Below are positions 29,714 to 39,294 of a stretch of 64,000 nt of DNA, piece after piece (position 1 is the first letter of the stretch; each line of letters opens with the position of its first letter). The position numbers were made by a program, and so were the translations under genes. Source of the stretch: Candidatus Sabulitectum silens (GTDB lineage Bacteria > Fermentibacterota > Fermentibacteria > Fermentibacterales > JCC-6). Under the pieces are notes generated by a model, which worked only from the letters and a program-made list of their open reading frames with translations, was not told where the DNA came from and did no database searches. The stretch is taken from NCBI GenBank assembly GCA_001875255.1, contig MJAN01000013.1, positions 1-64,000 on the forward strand, given 5' to 3'.

Positions 29714-30954
29714 GTGAGCAGAGAACCATAACAGGAATAGACATAGGCTGTTCAGGGGTGAAATGCGTTACCGCCCTGCAGGATGATCACGGCGGCCTGG
29801 AGATAGTCGGAGCTGGAATGAGTCTGTGTACCGGCCATATCCGTGAGGGAGTGCTGGTAAATGCCTCCATCGCCGGGGACGCCGTGGCAAAGGCCATCGA
29901 AGAAGCGGAGGAAACCTCGGGCCTTGAAATAGAGACCGCCTTCGTGGGAATAACCGGGCTCCATGTCCGTGGTATTCTGGGGTCCTCCACCCTGGTCATA
30001 GGCGACGGCAGGGGAGAAGAGCTTGAAGCAATAACCGGGGAGGACGTAAAACGGGTGGTAGAAGCCGCCGGGAGCATAACCCTTCCATCGGGATGCAGGG
30101 TGCTGGAGCGAACACCCCGGGACTATTCCTTCGAGGGCTTCCACAACCTTCCCGACCCGCCGGTGGGTCTTCGTGCTTCCAGTCTTCAGGCAAGGGTCTA
30201 CACCATCTACGCCGACAGGATAGCAGTTGAGAACCTTGTTTCCGTCATAGAGAACGCCGGGGTTTCCGTTGAGGGGGTCATTCCCTCGGCAATTGCCAGT
30301 GCCGAGGCGGTGCTGAACGACGACGAAAAATCCGCCGGCACCGTGGTGATAGATATGGGAGCCTCAAATACCGACCTGGTGGTCTACCAGGGTGGCGCGC
30401 CGGTTCACATAGCCTCCTTTGCCCTGGGGGGCAACAGAATAACCGCGGACATACAGAGCCTGGGAATATCCTGGGCTGACGCGGAAAAACTGAAGGTGGA
30501 GAATGTCACCGCCCTGAAGACCGCCGCGGAATCGAAGACCATCTCCGTGAGGAAGGTAGGGGGAAGGGGAAGCATATCAGTGGGTCTGCCGATCCTTACC
30601 CAGATCGCATCAGGCAGGGTTGAGGAGATCTTCCGTTACACAGGCGAGGAGATCGCAGCCTCCGGGGCGGGGATGGAAAACCTTACCGGGGGAATAGTCA
30701 TCACCGGCGGAGGAGCCAGGATGAAGGGGATACTCGATGCCGCTTCCGAGATAACCGGGCAGATGGTGGAACCGGGGATCCCCAGGGGTTTCACCTCCGG
30801 CAGCAAACTGGTGAACACACCGGAAATGGCCACCGCAGTGGGGCTGGTGAAGCACGGTTCCATGCTCATGCGAAGGACCGCTGCAGACAGGGAGAACGGT
30901 GACTACAGAAGCATGATTTCCAGGTTCAGGGATTTTTTTAATAAACTCAAGTGA
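29710..30954 (+). CDS. ftsA: Cell division protein FtsA
   Basis: FtsA is the actin-like membrane anchor of FtsZ. The 414 residues are intact. Phosphate-1 'GIDIGCSGVKCV' is at the N-terminus, phosphate-2 'VVIDMGASNTDLVVY' near residue 215 and the adenosine motif 'GGIVITGGGARMKGI' near residue 330. The C-terminus 'MISRFRDFFNKLK' has the amphipathic character expected for membrane binding. The start overlaps the ftsQ stop, and ftsZ follows 11 bases later. Confidence 0.95.
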   Translation: MSEQRTITGIDIGCSGVKCVTALQDDHGGLEIVGAGMSLCTGHIREGVLVNASIAGDAVAKAIEEAEETSGLEIETAFVGITGLHVRGILGSSTLVIGDGRGEELEAITGEDVKRVVEAAGSITLPSGCRVLERTPRDYSFEGFHNLPDPPVGLRASSLQARVYTIYADRIAVENLVSVIENAGVSVEGVIPSAIASAEAVLNDDEKSAGTVVIDMGASNTDLVVYQGGAPVHIASFALGGNRITADIQSLGISWADAEKLKVENVTALKTAAESKTISVRKVGGRGSISVGLPILTQIASGRVEEIFRYTGEEIAASGAGMENLTGGIVITGGGARMKGILDAASEITGQMVEPGIPRGFTSGSKLVNTPEMATAVGLVKHGSMLMRRTAADRENGDYRSMISRFRDFFNKLK

Positions 30955-30965
30955 GGAGTGTAACC

Positions 30966-32110
30966 ATGGCAGCAGTATTCGATTTGAGGGAAGTTGGAGA
31001 GGACCTTAACGGAAACATCCGTATAATGGTCCTCGGGGTTGGCGGCTGCGGATGCAACGCAATCACCAGGATGATAAGGGACCAGATAAAGGGAGTGGAG
31101 TATGTGGCGGTGAATACCGACCACCAGGATTTCAAGGGGTGTCTGGCCACCGAGCAGATACTCATAGGCAGCAGGGTAACAAGGAACCGCGGTACCGGGG
31201 GTAACCAGGAGTTGGGTGAGCAGGCCGCCGAGGAGAGCGTGAACGCCATTGAAGATGTGATAAGCGGGGCGGACATGATCTTCATAACGGCGGGAATGGG
31301 GGGAGGCACCGGCACAGGCGCCGCACCTGTAATAGCCAGACTTGCCAAGGACAACAACATAATCACGGTGGGGGTCGTAACCCTTCCCTTCAGCTACGAG
31401 GGAGCCATCAGGCCAAAAGGGCCGAGGACGGCATCCAGCGCCTCAAGCGGGAGCTGGATACGCTGATAGTGATCCCCAACGACAGGCTGGACAGCGTTGT
31501 GGATGAGGACACCACCTTCGACCAGGCCATGGGAATCGCCAACGGCGTTCTTTCCAACGCGGTGGAGGGTATCAGCAGCATCATATCCTCCCCGGTGAGA
31601 TCAACCTGGATTCGAGGACATCCGCAGGGTGATAGCCAGCGGGCGGCGGGCCATGATGGGCACCGGAGTCGCCGTGGGGGCCGACAGGGCGGAAGAAGCG
31701 GCCAGACAAGCCATAAGCAACGAACTTCTGGACAACATCTCCATTGAGGGAGCCAGGGAGGTCCTTGTGAACATCCATTCCTCCCAGGAACTGAAGTACG
31801 CGGAGTTCAGCAAAGCCCAGAAAATAATCGCCGACGCCGTGGGGGACATGGTGGAGGTTCGCATAGGCCGCAGCGTGGACGAAAAGATGGGTGACGAGAT
31901 AAAGGTAACCGTTATCGCTACCGGGTTTGGTCAGACCGAGGAAAGCGCCCCGGAGGAGCTTCCATCAACAGAGACCAGCAGCCCTTCCCCTTCAGCAACC
32001 AGCGCAGGGGAACGGAGAACCTCAGGCACTCCTTCGCCACCGGCAGCCCCGGAAACATGAGCACAAGTGAAGTGGACATTCCAGCCTTCCTGAAAAGAGA
32101 TATAGATTAA
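30966..32110 (+). CDS. ftsZ: Cell division protein FtsZ
   Basis: FtsZ is the tubulin-like GTPase of the division ring. ATG at 30966 follows GAGGAG. Visible are 'VLGVGGCGCNAI', 'VNTDHQDF', the tubulin signature 'AGMGGGTGTGAAPVIA' and 'IPNDRL' with the catalytic 'DEDTTFDQAMGIANGVL'. Three frameshifts break it: near 31414, a lost G near 31594 and one near 31975. Restoring the last brings in the conserved C-terminal peptide 'DIPAFLKRDID' and TAA at 32108-32110. Without the correction the protein would lack the FtsA-binding tail. Corrected length is about 381 residues. Confidence 0.94.
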
Positions 32111-32137
32111 AGGAATAATGAAATAAACATACTTCTT

Positions 32138-32166
32138 TTGCCGGCGTTAGTCACCTTGAGTATATT
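32138..32166 (+). promoter_or_regulatory. Promoter of the radical SAM gene
   Basis: TTGCCG (32138-32143), exactly 17 bases, then TATATT (32161-32166). It lies in the 91-base gap after ftsZ and 36 bases before the ATG of the next gene. Confidence 0.5.
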
Positions 32167-32201
32167 CCCCTTTAATATCACCATGGGAAACAGGGGTATC
32201 T

Positions 32202-33842
32202 ATGAGCCGTAAATCCGCCAGTGACAAGTATGAAGAGAGGCGCTGCGAACTGCTCGACGCAGAGAGGCGCCTTTCCTATGGAAATTCCGAGGGTGTTTTT
32301 GAAACTCTGGTAGCCTTTCCCAGAGAGTACTCCCAGGCAATGGGACATCTGGCCTTTCACAGGCTTTACAAACAGCTCAGCACATGGCCCGATACAATGT
32401 GCGCCAGGGCCTTTCTGCCGGAGAAGGATGAGTACAACTGGCGGAAAAGGCAGAACAAACCGGTGGATACACTGGACACGGGCAAATCAATAAAGGATTC
32501 CGACCTTCTTGTGTTCCTCATGCCATCGGAAACCGACTGGCTCCCGGCCCTCCAGATGATGGAGCTTTCTGGAATTACCCTGGAAAGCAAAAAGCGCCAG
32601 CACAAGTGGCCCATTCTCCTGGCCACGGGAATGAGCGTTACCGCCAATCCCATACCCATGAGCGGTTTTTTCGACGCCTTCATCATCGGTGAAACGGAAC
32701 CGACCCTGGGACCGGTACTGGACATAATAAAGAGCCTCGGCTCCCGGAGGCGCCCCAAGAGTGAAATTCTTCAGGGCCTGGCCTACCTCCCCGGCCTGTA
32801 TGTCCCGGCGGTCCACGGAAGGGAGCCGAAACAGTCCATAATGCGCCAGTGGGCAAGCTCCGAAAGCGTGGGCGCCCTCACGGACACCATTTCCGCACAT
32901 TCGATAATGCCGGATACGTACATTCTTGAAATTGCCAGGGGCTGCCCCTTCAACTGCCGCTTCTGTATGTCAGGCTACCTCCTGCTCCCATACCGCGAGC
33001 AGAGGGCTGAAGACCTCGAGGAAAAGATAAAGAGAATACCCGAGGGAACCACAGTGGTGTATACGGCATGCACCCCCGGGGGCCACGACGAGCTGAAGGA
33101 GCTCATGCGCCTGGCGAAGTCCAGCAGGCTCACGCCCGGGTCAGTTCCCACATGAGGGAAACACCGGAGCTGGCCGAGGAGCTCCCCACCATAATGGATG
33201 CGGAAACCCTCCTCCTTGTCCCTGAGACCGGCAGCGAAACACTCCGAAGGGTCCTGGGGAAACACCGGGACAATGAAAGCTATTTCGCGGTGGTCAGGAA
33301 CATGCCGAAGGGAATGAAGGCGGTTCAGATAAACCTTCAGCTTGGCTTCCCCTTTGAGAACCAGGATGACAGAAAAGGGAATATCGAGTTCGTTAAGCAG
33401 GTGCAGCACCTCACCGACCTTCCCATCATAGTGAGGGCCGACCAGTTCATTCCCAGGCCCTGGACCGCCTTCCAGTGGTCACCCATGGCACCACTCCGTG
33501 ACACCCGTGAATACCTTGCCCAACTTAAGCAGGAACTCGAGTCCCTGGGTGTTACCCAGATCAGGGGCTTCGACCCAAGGGATACCCACATACAGGCCCT
33601 TCTCATACGGGCAACGCCGCCGTGGGCAAGGCCCTGATGAAAAAGCTCGACGCGTAGGCTGGAACACGGCCTTCGATTTCGCCGGTGTGGACATGAACTC
33701 GGTGTTCGAGCCCTCGGACCAGGCCGCCCAGCTCCCGTGGGAGTTCCTCAACATGGGCTTCGGATACACCAGGCTCGCCAGGGAGTACCAGATGGCCCAG
33801 GCCGCTGAAGACGAGCGCAAGGGAAGACTCACCGAGCAGTAA
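32202..33842 (+). CDS. B12-binding-type radical SAM protein (TIGR03960-like)
   Basis: An N-terminal region of about 230 residues ('AFPREYSQAMGHLAFHRLY', 'SDLLVFLMPSETDW', 'LLATGMSVTANP', 'FFDAFIIGETEP') matches the cobalamin-binding part of the radical SAM group whose fused members are TIGR03960. The cluster motif is 'EIARGCPFNCRFCMSGY' (CxxxCxxC) near residue 250. Two or more shifts split it, near 33137 and 33610-33650. Corrected length is about 546 residues. Members of this group are usually annotated as uncharacterised, often near the tRNA or ribosome genes, so no substrate can be named. Confidence 0.8.
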
Positions 33843-33853
33843 CCTCCGCCGGC

Positions 33854-33888
33854 CAAAAAAACGGGGAGAAAAGCAAGCTTTTCCCCCC
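33854..33888 (-). terminator. Intrinsic terminator of rpmB
   Basis: GGGGAGAAAAGC (33863-33874) and GCTTTTCCCCCC (33877-33888) form a 12-base stem with one mismatch. Read on the minus strand it is followed by seven T residues (complement of 33855-33861), as expected for a terminator of the gene at 33907-34095. It also separates the convergent radical SAM gene. Confidence 0.75.
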
Positions 33889-33906
33889 GGTATCAAACGG
33901 GAATTA

Positions 33907-34095
33907 TCAGCCCTTTACAACTTTGCCGCTCTTGATGCAGGTGGTGCAGGCCTTGATCTTCTTCACCTTGCCGTCGATCATTGCCCTTACACTCTGAAGA
34001 TTGGGCTTGAAAACATGCTTGGACTTCTTGTCGGAGTGGCTTATCCGGTTGCCCACTGAGGGCCCCTTACCACATATATCGCACTTCCAGGACAT
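33907..34095 (-). CDS. rpmB: Ribosomal protein bL28
   Basis: bL28 is a structural protein of the 50S subunit. The 62-residue protein starts '[21 protein letters not shown]' and has the second cysteine pair '[10 protein letters not shown]', the zinc-binding (C+) form. The start was chosen at the conserved MSxxC N-terminus, with AGGAG upstream, because the longer open frame beyond it carries no family sequence. It has its own promoter (34132-34160) and terminator. Confidence 0.95.
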   Translation of the reverse strand: MSWKCDICGKGPSVGNRISHSDKKSKHVFKPNLQSVRAMIDGKVKKIKACTTCIKSGKVVKG

Positions 34096-34131
34096 TATCG
34101 TCTCCTTTTTGAATTTCACAAGTGAGAGCAA

Positions 34132-34160
34132 CATATACTTCTTTTCACGGGCAAAATCAA
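34132..34160 (-). promoter_or_regulatory. Promoter of rpmB
   Basis: On the minus strand TTGATT (complement of 34155-34160), a 17-base spacer and TATATG (complement of 34132-34137) lie 37 bases before the rpmB ATG. The ssrA gene starts 50 bases away on the other strand, so the gap holds two divergent promoters. A TATATT at 34189-34194 is a likely -10 for ssrA. Confidence 0.5.
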
Positions 34161-34209
34161 GCTGGAACCACATCCCCGGGAAATTGTATATATTGCACAG
34201 GCAATCTGT

Positions 34210-34562
34210 GGGGGCGACAGGTCTCGACGGGTGCGGAAGCGATTCCGTGGGAGCATGCCGAGGTTCCACCGGCCTCGTTAAAAAGGTGGAAATAGAAATA
34301 ACTGCCGCATAAATTGCGACAGCTGCCCAACTAAGGGGCAGCCGTCCCTCCGGGTTGCGTTCCCGGATCCGGAAGGGGCGTCGATCAGGGAACTGGCCGC
34401 CAACCCGTGTTTCCCGGGGGAATCGGTGAGATCAATGGAAACTGGCCCGAAGGCGGATGTCCGCAGCCAACCGGAGGGCGAGAAAAACAAGGCGGACTAA
34501 GCATGTAGCGCCTGCCGAGTCCCCGTGACCGGACGCGGGTTCGAATCCCGCCGCCTCCACCA
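34210..34562 (+). ncRNA. ssrA: Transfer-messenger RNA (tmRNA)
   Basis: tmRNA rescues stalled ribosomes. The 5' end GGGGGCG pairs with CGCCTCC at the 3' end, followed by ACCA (34559-34562). The conserved 5' block (GACAGGTCTCGACGGG), the T-arm GGGTTCGAATCCC and the resume-codon context (ATAACTGCC at 34300-34308) are all present. The length is 353 bases, which is normal. As assembled, the tag frame after the resume codon is GCC GCA TAA, only two residues, so either the tag is misassembled or the true frame is hidden by a base error. No usual ALAA ending is readable in any frame. The 3' end is the insertion point of the element that follows. Confidence 0.92.
34537..34562 (+). other. Probable attachment site (ssrA 3' end)
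   Basis: The T-arm and acceptor 3' half of ssrA is the commonest target of tyrosine integrases of this kind, and the integrase gene ends 14 bases downstream. The chromosomal gene is rebuilt intact by insertion. I did not find a second copy of this 26-base sequence further right in the window, so the far attachment site must lie beyond 64000 or be degraded. Confidence 0.6.
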
Positions 34563-34576
34563 TCCCTCTGCAGCAC

Positions 34577-35817
34577 CTAAGTCGTTGTCAGAGTGGGAGA
34601 TGGCGTCATCGCCATCCCCCTCCTCCTCTGCTTTCTGCACGCATACTGCACACTTTTCTGTGGCACATGTGCTAAGAGACTGTCTACAATTGCATTAAGA
34701 CTGTCCTTTTGTGCACGCGCGTACGTGTTCATGGTTAGTCTCACGTCGGAATGTCTGGCCAGTACCTGGGCCTCTTTTGGGTTCGCTCCAGCCTCCATCA
34801 GCCAGGAAATAAAGCGGTTCCTAAGGGAGTGGAAATCGACTTTGCCTTCACCATGCACGTGCTTCGGTATCCCAGCCTTCTGGAGGTCAATATCAAGTTC
34901 CCTTGATGGGTGGGTCGATACAAAAAGGAGAGGGTTCTCTGGAACGCCTTCCTTCACAGCGTCCACCCTGACGAACCGGTCATCGTATAGCTGTCTTGCT
35001 GCTCCACTGACGCCGTACTCATGCAACCGCAGTGCAAGGTCACCCGGTATTGGCTGATAGCCGGCTTTGCGGTTCTTTGTCCATTCCGCATGAAGCACAA
35101 GCTTCGAGTTCGTCAGGTCAATATCGTCCGTTGTCAGGGAGCGCAGTTCACCAGCACGCAGACCGGTCATGAGGGCTGTTTCGTAAACCAGCCTCCTATG
35201 ATCAGGTGCAATCTCCAGAAGTTTCACAACCTCGTCATTTGTAAGAACACGTCTTACTGAGGTAGGTGCCCCATTAAGTTGATCGAGGTTTTCGAGTGGA
35301 TCTCTATCCAGGTATTCCCTCCTCTTAGCCCATCTGCAGAATGATCTCAGGCATTCCGCATAATTCCTGAGCGTTTTTCCTGAGACAGGCCTTCCAGTGT
35401 TCTCATGTCCGTGCCGCTGAAGGTCCCTAAGGGCTTTCTCCACCTCTGGGAGTATTCCATTCAGATCGCTCAAGCGATCAAGATTCAAGCGCTGTTGCCA
35501 CCAGGCAAGCTTGTTCTTTCGCTCCTTGGCGTGCGTTCTGCCCCATGGTCTTCCGTCTCTACCCCCCTGGCTATTTCCCCAATCAAGGTATTCGTGAGTT
35601 ACCTCCGAGAACTGTCTTTTCCCGGCTCTTGTTGCCTTTGAGGGAGGAGGCACCTGACCCAATCTAATCATTGCATGGTGGTGCTCATGATCTTCGGCAA
35701 TTCGTCTTGTCTCAACCTTCTTCGTTGTGCCGGTGAAGAAGATACGCTTGCCTCGATAGTTTTTATACCATCCTGGTACTTGCCGTTCTCCGCCGGCTTG
35801 TTCCGTACATTCGCCAT
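34577..35817 (-). CDS. Tyrosine recombinase (integrase)
   Basis: This enzyme catalyses site-specific integration and excision. The C-terminal catalytic domain has Arg in 'TGLRAGELRSL', Lys in 'EWTKNRKAGYQP', His-x-x-Arg in 'FHSLRNRF', and His and nucleophile Tyr in 'ARHSDVRLTMNTYA'. The N-terminal SAM-like core-binding domain contains 'KTLRNYAECLRSFCRWAKRR'. The unbroken part starts at 35671, but 'YRGKRIFFTGTTKK' upstream is in another frame, joined by one lost base near 35775, so the likely start is ATG at 35815-35817 (about 414 residues). Its position at the ssrA 3' end on the opposite strand is typical of genomic islands. Confidence 0.9.
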
Positions 35818-35935
35818 AACTACCCTCCGAATACTTCTATTCTGGTCGGACAGGCCATCGTTACGAAAGACCGTTGTGATGACCTGTCCAAGTTAAATAC
35901 ACACCTCTCCTGCTGCAGACAACTAGCTCCGTACG

Positions 35936-36238
35936 CTATTCGTCGTACTGTGCCAGTCTTTGCATCTCAGCTTCATACTTTGCCTGCGCCGTTTCAAGCC
36001 TTGCATTAACATGCTTAGTGATTGCACCTGCGGTCCAACTTGGCTTTGCGAACATCCTTATCGGTTGTGGTAGTTCTCTTCGGGCAACCGCTCTCTTAAT
36101 GGTAGCGGTGCTGCATGAGAATATATCCGCAAGAGCCTTTTCAGTTATCAGTGCATTGTCAGGCAGTTCAGCCAAAGAACTGATTACTATGCCTTCTCTG
36201 CTGGAATGCTGATGCTCATCGCATCTCATCGATGCCAC
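35936..36238 (-). CDS. AlpA/excisionase-like helix-turn-helix protein
   Basis: A 100-residue protein with a MerR/AlpA-type DNA-binding region ('LITEKALADIFSCSTATIKRAV', residues 30-52) and a basic stretch after it ('RRELPQPIRMFAKPSW'). Such proteins act as excisionases or as activators of integrase genes on mobile elements. The position just behind the integrase, in the same direction, supports that. Several ATG codons near the start leave the exact N-terminus open. Confidence 0.65.
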   Translation of the reverse strand: MASMRCDEHQHSSREGIVISSLAELPDNALITEKALADIFSCSTATIKRAVARRELPQPIRMFAKPSWTAGAITKHVNARLETAQAKYEAEMQRLAQYDE

Positions 36239-36408
36239 CCCCTACGACACAATAGGCATTTCTTGATCTATCCCGTCGGAGTCTGGAGCCTTCTATCCAT
36301 GCTGGCAGCAAATCGATGGGGATCTCAGAAAGATGTGCTCCCCAGGAGCAGATTTGATTCCCAACAGCATTGGGCTGTATTTTAGAGTTGCCGGAAGAGT
36401 TAATGCAA

Positions 36409-36921
36409 TCATTCATTTCGGTCACCTTCCGTACACCCTGAACCCGAATCATCCCACAGAATTCCCTCGATTTCTTGCTGTTTGTGCCAAGCAGCCAGCA
36501 GCTCAAAGTCATAGTCTGCGAAGCGTACCTCAATGCCAAGGTCCTGAAGTGCTCTGATAAACCAATAGGCCATTGACGGATTTGCGCTGATTCTGTTGAA
36601 ACCTGTCGTGACGAAGTACTCTGGCTTCTCAGCAATCACGGTGTTAAGGATGTTAGTGAGATGGTGTAGTTCTTCACCGCACATTGATTCAATATCTTCC
36701 TCCAAGAATCTCTTGGGCTTGAATCCATGTCTGCGACAGTAGCTATAGCACTGGGATGACTGGTAGTATGCATCCGGATCCAGTGGGTCTGCGCTCTCCC
36801 TTGAGAAGACAAACGCTCCGGGCTTCTTATCTGGTAACTTCGTCTTGCGGGTTCCTGTACTCGTTCTGGTTTCCATCTGGATATTCCTCCACTGCTCGTC
36901 GGTGCCCAGAGTGCGGCACAT
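36409..36921 (-). CDS. Hypothetical protein, faintly resolvase-like
   Basis: A 170-residue frame starting 'MCRTLGTDEQW'. The segment 'EYFVTTGFNRISANPSMAYWFIRALQDLGIEVRFAD' (spread over residues ~100-136) recalls the '...LDRLSRN...L...G' part of serine recombinase catalytic domains. The catalytic serine motif YxRVS is absent. It may be a degenerate recombinase or an unrelated element protein. Base composition is more AT-rich than in the core genome. Confidence 0.4.
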   Translation of the reverse strand: MCRTLGTDEQWRNIQMETRTSTGTRKTKLPDKKPGAFVFSRESADPLDPDAYYQSSQCYSYCRRHGFKPKRFLEEDIESMCGEELHHLTNILNTVIAEKPEYFVTTGFNRISANPSMAYWFIRALQDLGIEVRFADYDFELLAAWHKQQEIEGILWDDSGSGCTEGDRNE

Positions 36922-37310
36922 TATTGTATCTGATCATTCTATCTCCTTACTTAAATGCCTGTAGGGGTATTTCGCAGGACCTTCCTGATCAATGTCCTTA
37001 CAGGATCACCATTTTCTCAGTGGGTGACTCACCGCCTGGCATTGGTTGCCAAGGTGCGGATGCTTAAATCAATGGAATCACCCCCTCATGAGCTGGATTC
37101 TCATGAGATGCGTTGTAGGAATTGAATCTGGATTGTGAGCTAACCCTTTACAGGGCGTTCCTACAGCGGTATATACAGACATAAGTGTCTCCTTCCTTGG
37201 TTGGACTGGGGTACTGTTTTACTGTCCGCCGGGCTGCAACCCGGCGGATTCTTTCTATCATCCACTTGCATCTACTCCTTGGTAGTATCTTGATGATACT
37301 GGGTATTGCT
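36922..37310. other. Intergenic stretch with one hairpin
   Basis: I see no coding frame here with recognisable content. It is AT-rich at the left and holds the perfect hairpin at 37225-37248 described separately. A short inverted pair CTCATGAG...CTCATGAG (37085 and 37101 area) is also present. Confidence 0.4.
37225..37253. terminator. Strong hairpin, terminator-like
   Basis: TCCGCCGGG (37225-37233) and CCCGGCGGA (37240-37248) form a perfect nine-base-pair stem with loop CTGCAA. On the plus strand it is followed by TTCTTTCT. It lies 63 bases beyond the stop of the minus-strand repressor gene. Confidence 0.55.
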
Positions 37311-37884
37311 TCATTCGTGACCCCCATCTTCGGGTATTTCATCAAATTTGTATGGCACCTGCACCTCATGGAGTTCTAGGTTTTTCCAGTCCTCGATATC
37401 CTGTGTAATAGGACAGATATAGTGCCTGAGCGGGCGAAGTCCATTTTTCGGTTCTTCGTCAAGTTTAAGATTCCCAGTTAGAAACAAAGCGATGTTGTTT
37501 CCGAGCTGCTCTGAGTCTTCAGCGAAGAGTTGAATTCTCTTCCCAATGCGACAGACTGTCTCTTTCTGTTCATCTGATGTCATCATTAACACCGCGATTT
37601 CTAGTATGCTGGCAATACATGCGATGGATAACCTCGTACGTCGTCTTGTTTCTATTTCGTGCACTACCAATGTTGTTAATGGCTCTAAAGGAAGATCAAG
37701 ATGGTGGGCTAAGATTTTCAAATCAGACAGTTTACTCTCAGAATGGATACCCCTTTCCCTACGGGTAATTCTGGTCTGCGGAATTCCAGTCAGTTCACTA
37801 AGCTCATGCTGTGAATGCTTTTTCTTTTATACGAGCATCTTTAAGAATTCGACTCGATCGTAACGTTGATTTGAAACCGCACAT
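37311..37884 (-). CDS. Phage-type HTH (XRE-like) repressor
   Basis: ATG at 37882-37884 has GGAGG seven bases upstream. The N-terminal part 'QHELSELTGIPQTRITRRERG' is a helix-turn-helix of the XRE/Cro-CI type (residues 27-47), continuing 'SDLKILAHHLDLPLEPL'. The C-terminal ~90 residues are acidic and unassigned. One base is lost near 37818, joining 'RIKEKAFT' to the HTH. The divergent position, with plus-strand element genes starting at 38142, is that of an element repressor controlling a divergent operator in 37885-38141. Confidence 0.6.
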
Positions 37885-38141
37885 TGCTAACCTCCTTACT
37901 TGAGTCAAAGATACAGAAAACTGCAAAAAAGGTGTGTCCTGGAACGCTACAACTTGTGTAAGTAATTGCATGACAGCAACATATGGGGGGATGGCTGTCT
38001 CGTCGTATGAAATGCCATTACAAAGCATAAAAGTAGGCTAATTTATGGTATATTAAGTTATAAACATAATGAAGCATCTTAGGTTATCGAGAATCCGAAA
38101 AATGGGGCATTCGCTGCTTTTCCTAATCCCATGGAGGACAT

Positions 38142-38249
38142 ATGGTTATAAACAGCAAAACCATCGAGATCGCAACCACAGTTGTGGGCCTTCTTGCCAC
38201 ATACCTCGTGCGCGAGTTCCTCGAGCAAAGGGCCGATCGACGGTTCTGA
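38142..38249 (+). CDS. 35-residue small membrane peptide
   Basis: ATG at 38142 with GGAGG six bases upstream encodes 35 residues: a polar start, one hydrophobic helix ('IATTVVGLLATYLV') and a charged end ('REFLEQRADRRF'). The good ribosome site and clean topology suggest a real gene. It is the first plus-strand gene opposite the repressor. It could be a small element membrane protein, and a toxin is possible, but nothing specific supports that. Confidence 0.5.
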   Translation: MVINSKTIEIATTVVGLLATYLVREFLEQRADRRF

Positions 38250-38420
38250 CTCCGATAACGAAAGAACATGCCTGAGATGCATCAGTGAGGCCGGAGGCTC
38301 TCTTCAAAGGGGGTTTCCGGCCTCTCCTTCAACGCAGAGCGGTGACTGAGAACATTAAACACTGTGGCCGGGAGGTTCCGAATGGGCTTCCTGGCCACTT
38401 CTCTTAACGGAATGGAGGAA

Positions 38421-39209
38421 ATGATGGATACAGTAACGAAACGAAGCCGTGTCAGGGTAAGTTCGCCTTTCTCGGAGGTAAGAACTTCCCCGGTAAGTGT
38501 GCATGGGAGCCAGGTATCGAACCAGGGCATCGAGATCCGGGATGACCACGGAGACTGGCAGTGTCTTAACATCCACTCCAGCAGCTACAAACTGGTTCCT
38601 AACGCCCTGGTCAACGAGATAGCCGAGGAGATCCTCATCCAGACAGGCCAGCAGTGGACTCCTCAAAGGGAGGTTTGGACAGGCAGGTACTGGGCAAAGC
38701 TCTACAGGTCCAACCTCGACCTGGATGTGCCTGAAGTAGGCGACACGATCAGCCTTGGCATCAGGATCGAGAACAGTTACGACGCAGTTGCCAATTCAGA
38801 ATGGTTCTGATGGGCTTCGTACTGTCCTGCACCAACGGCTTGGTCAGCCCGAAACACTTCTCAAGCTTCTCCATGCGGCACGTAGGTGACGAAGAGTTAA
38901 GTTTCGGGCTTGCCGCGGCGAAGATCAGACAGGGCATGGGAGAGCTGGAGGGAATACTTCCTCTGGTCAACCGTCTGAGCCGCATCCCTCTGACTGTCGA
39001 TCTCATAAGCCAGGTTGCGAACGAGACACCCTGCCGAACCGGGAGTGGGAGAGGTCTGTAAGCTTCTCGGAGGCTCAGAGACGGCCTGGGACTTGTACCA
39101 GGCAGTTACGCATAGATTGAGCCATCATGGTCGCGGCAGAGCCGGTATTCAGAACGAAGAACAGATTGGAGATTACTTCCTCGGGAGGATTGCCAACAGA
39201 GCAGCCTGA
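38421..39209 (+). CDS. DUF932-type phage/plasmid protein
   Basis: ATG at 38421 follows GGAGG. The sequence 'DWQCLNIHSSSYKLVPNALV' and 'LGIRIENSYDG' then 'MGFVLSCTNGLVSPK' are typical of DUF932 (TIGR03299-like) proteins of phages and plasmids, whose function is not settled. Three shifts break it: a lost G near 38780, and two around 39030-39055. Corrected, it runs on through 'GGSETAWDLYQAVTHRLSHH' to TGA at 39207-39209 (about 263 residues). It heads a plus-strand set with radC and an exonuclease. Confidence 0.65.
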
Positions 39210-39294
39210 TCAACCAGGAATTAAAGAATGGGCATGGGTGAAGGTGACATTACTAGTTACCGACATCCATGCCCGTATTTCAAGGGGAGGAAAA

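Noticed and set aside
1425-33842. Programmed ribosomal frameshifting
   Set aside because: The sites share no slippery heptamer or downstream structure, occur in dozens of unrelated genes, and almost all need the same correction of one lost base.
36216-36635. Minus-strand 139-codon frame overlapping the resolvase-like gene
   Set aside because: Shadow frame. The overlapping 36409-36921 frame has better composition, and the part that does not overlap shows no coherent sequence.
37085-37110. CTCATGAG palindromes as an operator or origin element
   Set aside because: Only two short copies, separated by a few bases, with no promoter or gene start nearby, so I cannot support a function.
39127-39294. 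N-terminal extension of RadC to 39127
   Set aside because: The extension overlaps the corrected end of the DUF932 gene and has no RadC similarity. ATG 39295 has a good ribosome site.
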